Assembly (NCBI GenBank): GCA_903914045.1
Contig: CAIWNO010000063.1
Location: 1-5,356, forward strand
Source of the DNA: an uncultured bacterium
Lineage (GTDB): Bacteria; Planctomycetota; Phycisphaerae; Phycisphaerales; SM1A02
Direction: 5' to 3'
DNA length: 5,356 bases
The position numbers and the translations under genes were made by a program. Below, one piece after another: positions 5,195-5,356 of the stretch. The notes beneath the pieces were generated by a model. It had not been told where the DNA came from. It was given only the letters and a program-made list of their open reading frames with translations, and did no database searches. Position 1 is the first letter of the stretch. Every line of letters starts with the position of its first letter.

Positions 5195-5356
5195 ATGGGA
5201 CAAGCCACACTCGCCTTTCGAAATTTACTTGTGCGCGCAGCAATCTTTGTTGTGCTTGCGGCGGCATTGGCGTGGTTTGTTGGTGGAACACTTTTTGGCA
5301 AACACCGCGTGAACTTTCCCGCAATTCAATGGGATGGCCGCGAGTGGGCCGCGCAA
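5195..5356 (+). CDS. N-terminal part of an unrecognised single-pass membrane protein (runs off window)
   Basis: An ATG at 5195 opens a frame that continues past the end of the window, giving 54 residues; a TGA at 5183 closes the frame upstream, so this is the first possible ATG. The visible part has a short basic-containing N-terminus (R9, R14), one hydrophobic segment at about 15-33 and then a polar region (GKHRVNFPAIQWDGREW). This pattern fits a signal anchor with the rest of the protein outside the cytoplasm. No recognisable domain is in view. No good ribosome binding site is seen. It follows uppP by 68 bp in the same direction and may belong to the same transcript. The 5127-5194 gap shows no terminator. 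Confidence 0.6.
   Translation, partial: MGQATLAFRNLLVRAAIFVVLAAALAWFVGGTLFGKHRVNFPAIQWDGREWAAQ

Overview
The window looks like a chromosomal segment from a Planctomycetota-type bacterium, perhaps near Phycisphaerae. This is inferred from three things: a secreted protein ending in an IPT/TIG remnant, an acidic 'NGVADKC'-type loop and a dockerin-like calcium-loop pair; the style of the RNase III sequence; and rpmH standing apart from rnpA. No taxonomic search was possible. The genes are mostly housekeeping, with moderate GC content and dense coding. There is no sign of phage, IS element, tRNA, rRNA or CRISPR.

Layout, left to right. Positions 1-594 (+) hold the C-terminal end of a large exported protein. 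A promoter at 665-693 drives rpmH (720-854, ribosomal protein L34, missed by long-ORF calling). rpmH is followed, with overlap, by a shikimate kinase (829-1443). The 3' end of the kinase gene has been copied twice downstream as a 59-bp tandem repeat (to 1561), and a terminator-like hairpin with a T-run follows. On the minus strand, converging on this, lie rnc (RNase III, 2401 to 1646) and, upstream of it, a PilZ-domain protein (3021 to 2611). The 209 bp between them contain a probable rnc promoter and a series of stem-loops in the predicted rnc leader. A divergent, palindrome-rich intergenic region (3022-3174) precedes ilvC (ketol-acid reductoisomerase). ilvC overlaps uppP (undecaprenyl-diphosphatase) by ATGA. 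The window ends inside a new single-pass membrane protein gene (from 5195).

The genes serve different processes: translation, aromatic and branched-chain amino acid synthesis, RNA processing, c-di-GMP sensing and cell-envelope lipid recycling. The clearest coupling is ilvC-uppP (overlapping stop/start) and rpmH-aroK (overlap).

The most interesting signal is the rnc leader. Two adjacent long hairpins pair better as minus-strand RNA (G.U pairs) than as plus-strand RNA (A.C mismatches). This is what would be expected if the rnc transcript itself is folded and possibly cut by RNase III. Other points worth checking are the RNase III metal-site Asp-to-Ala change, the unusual KARI cofactor loop, the 59-bp repeats, the lack of a normal start codon for shikimate kinase, and the operator-like palindromes around the ilvC promoter.
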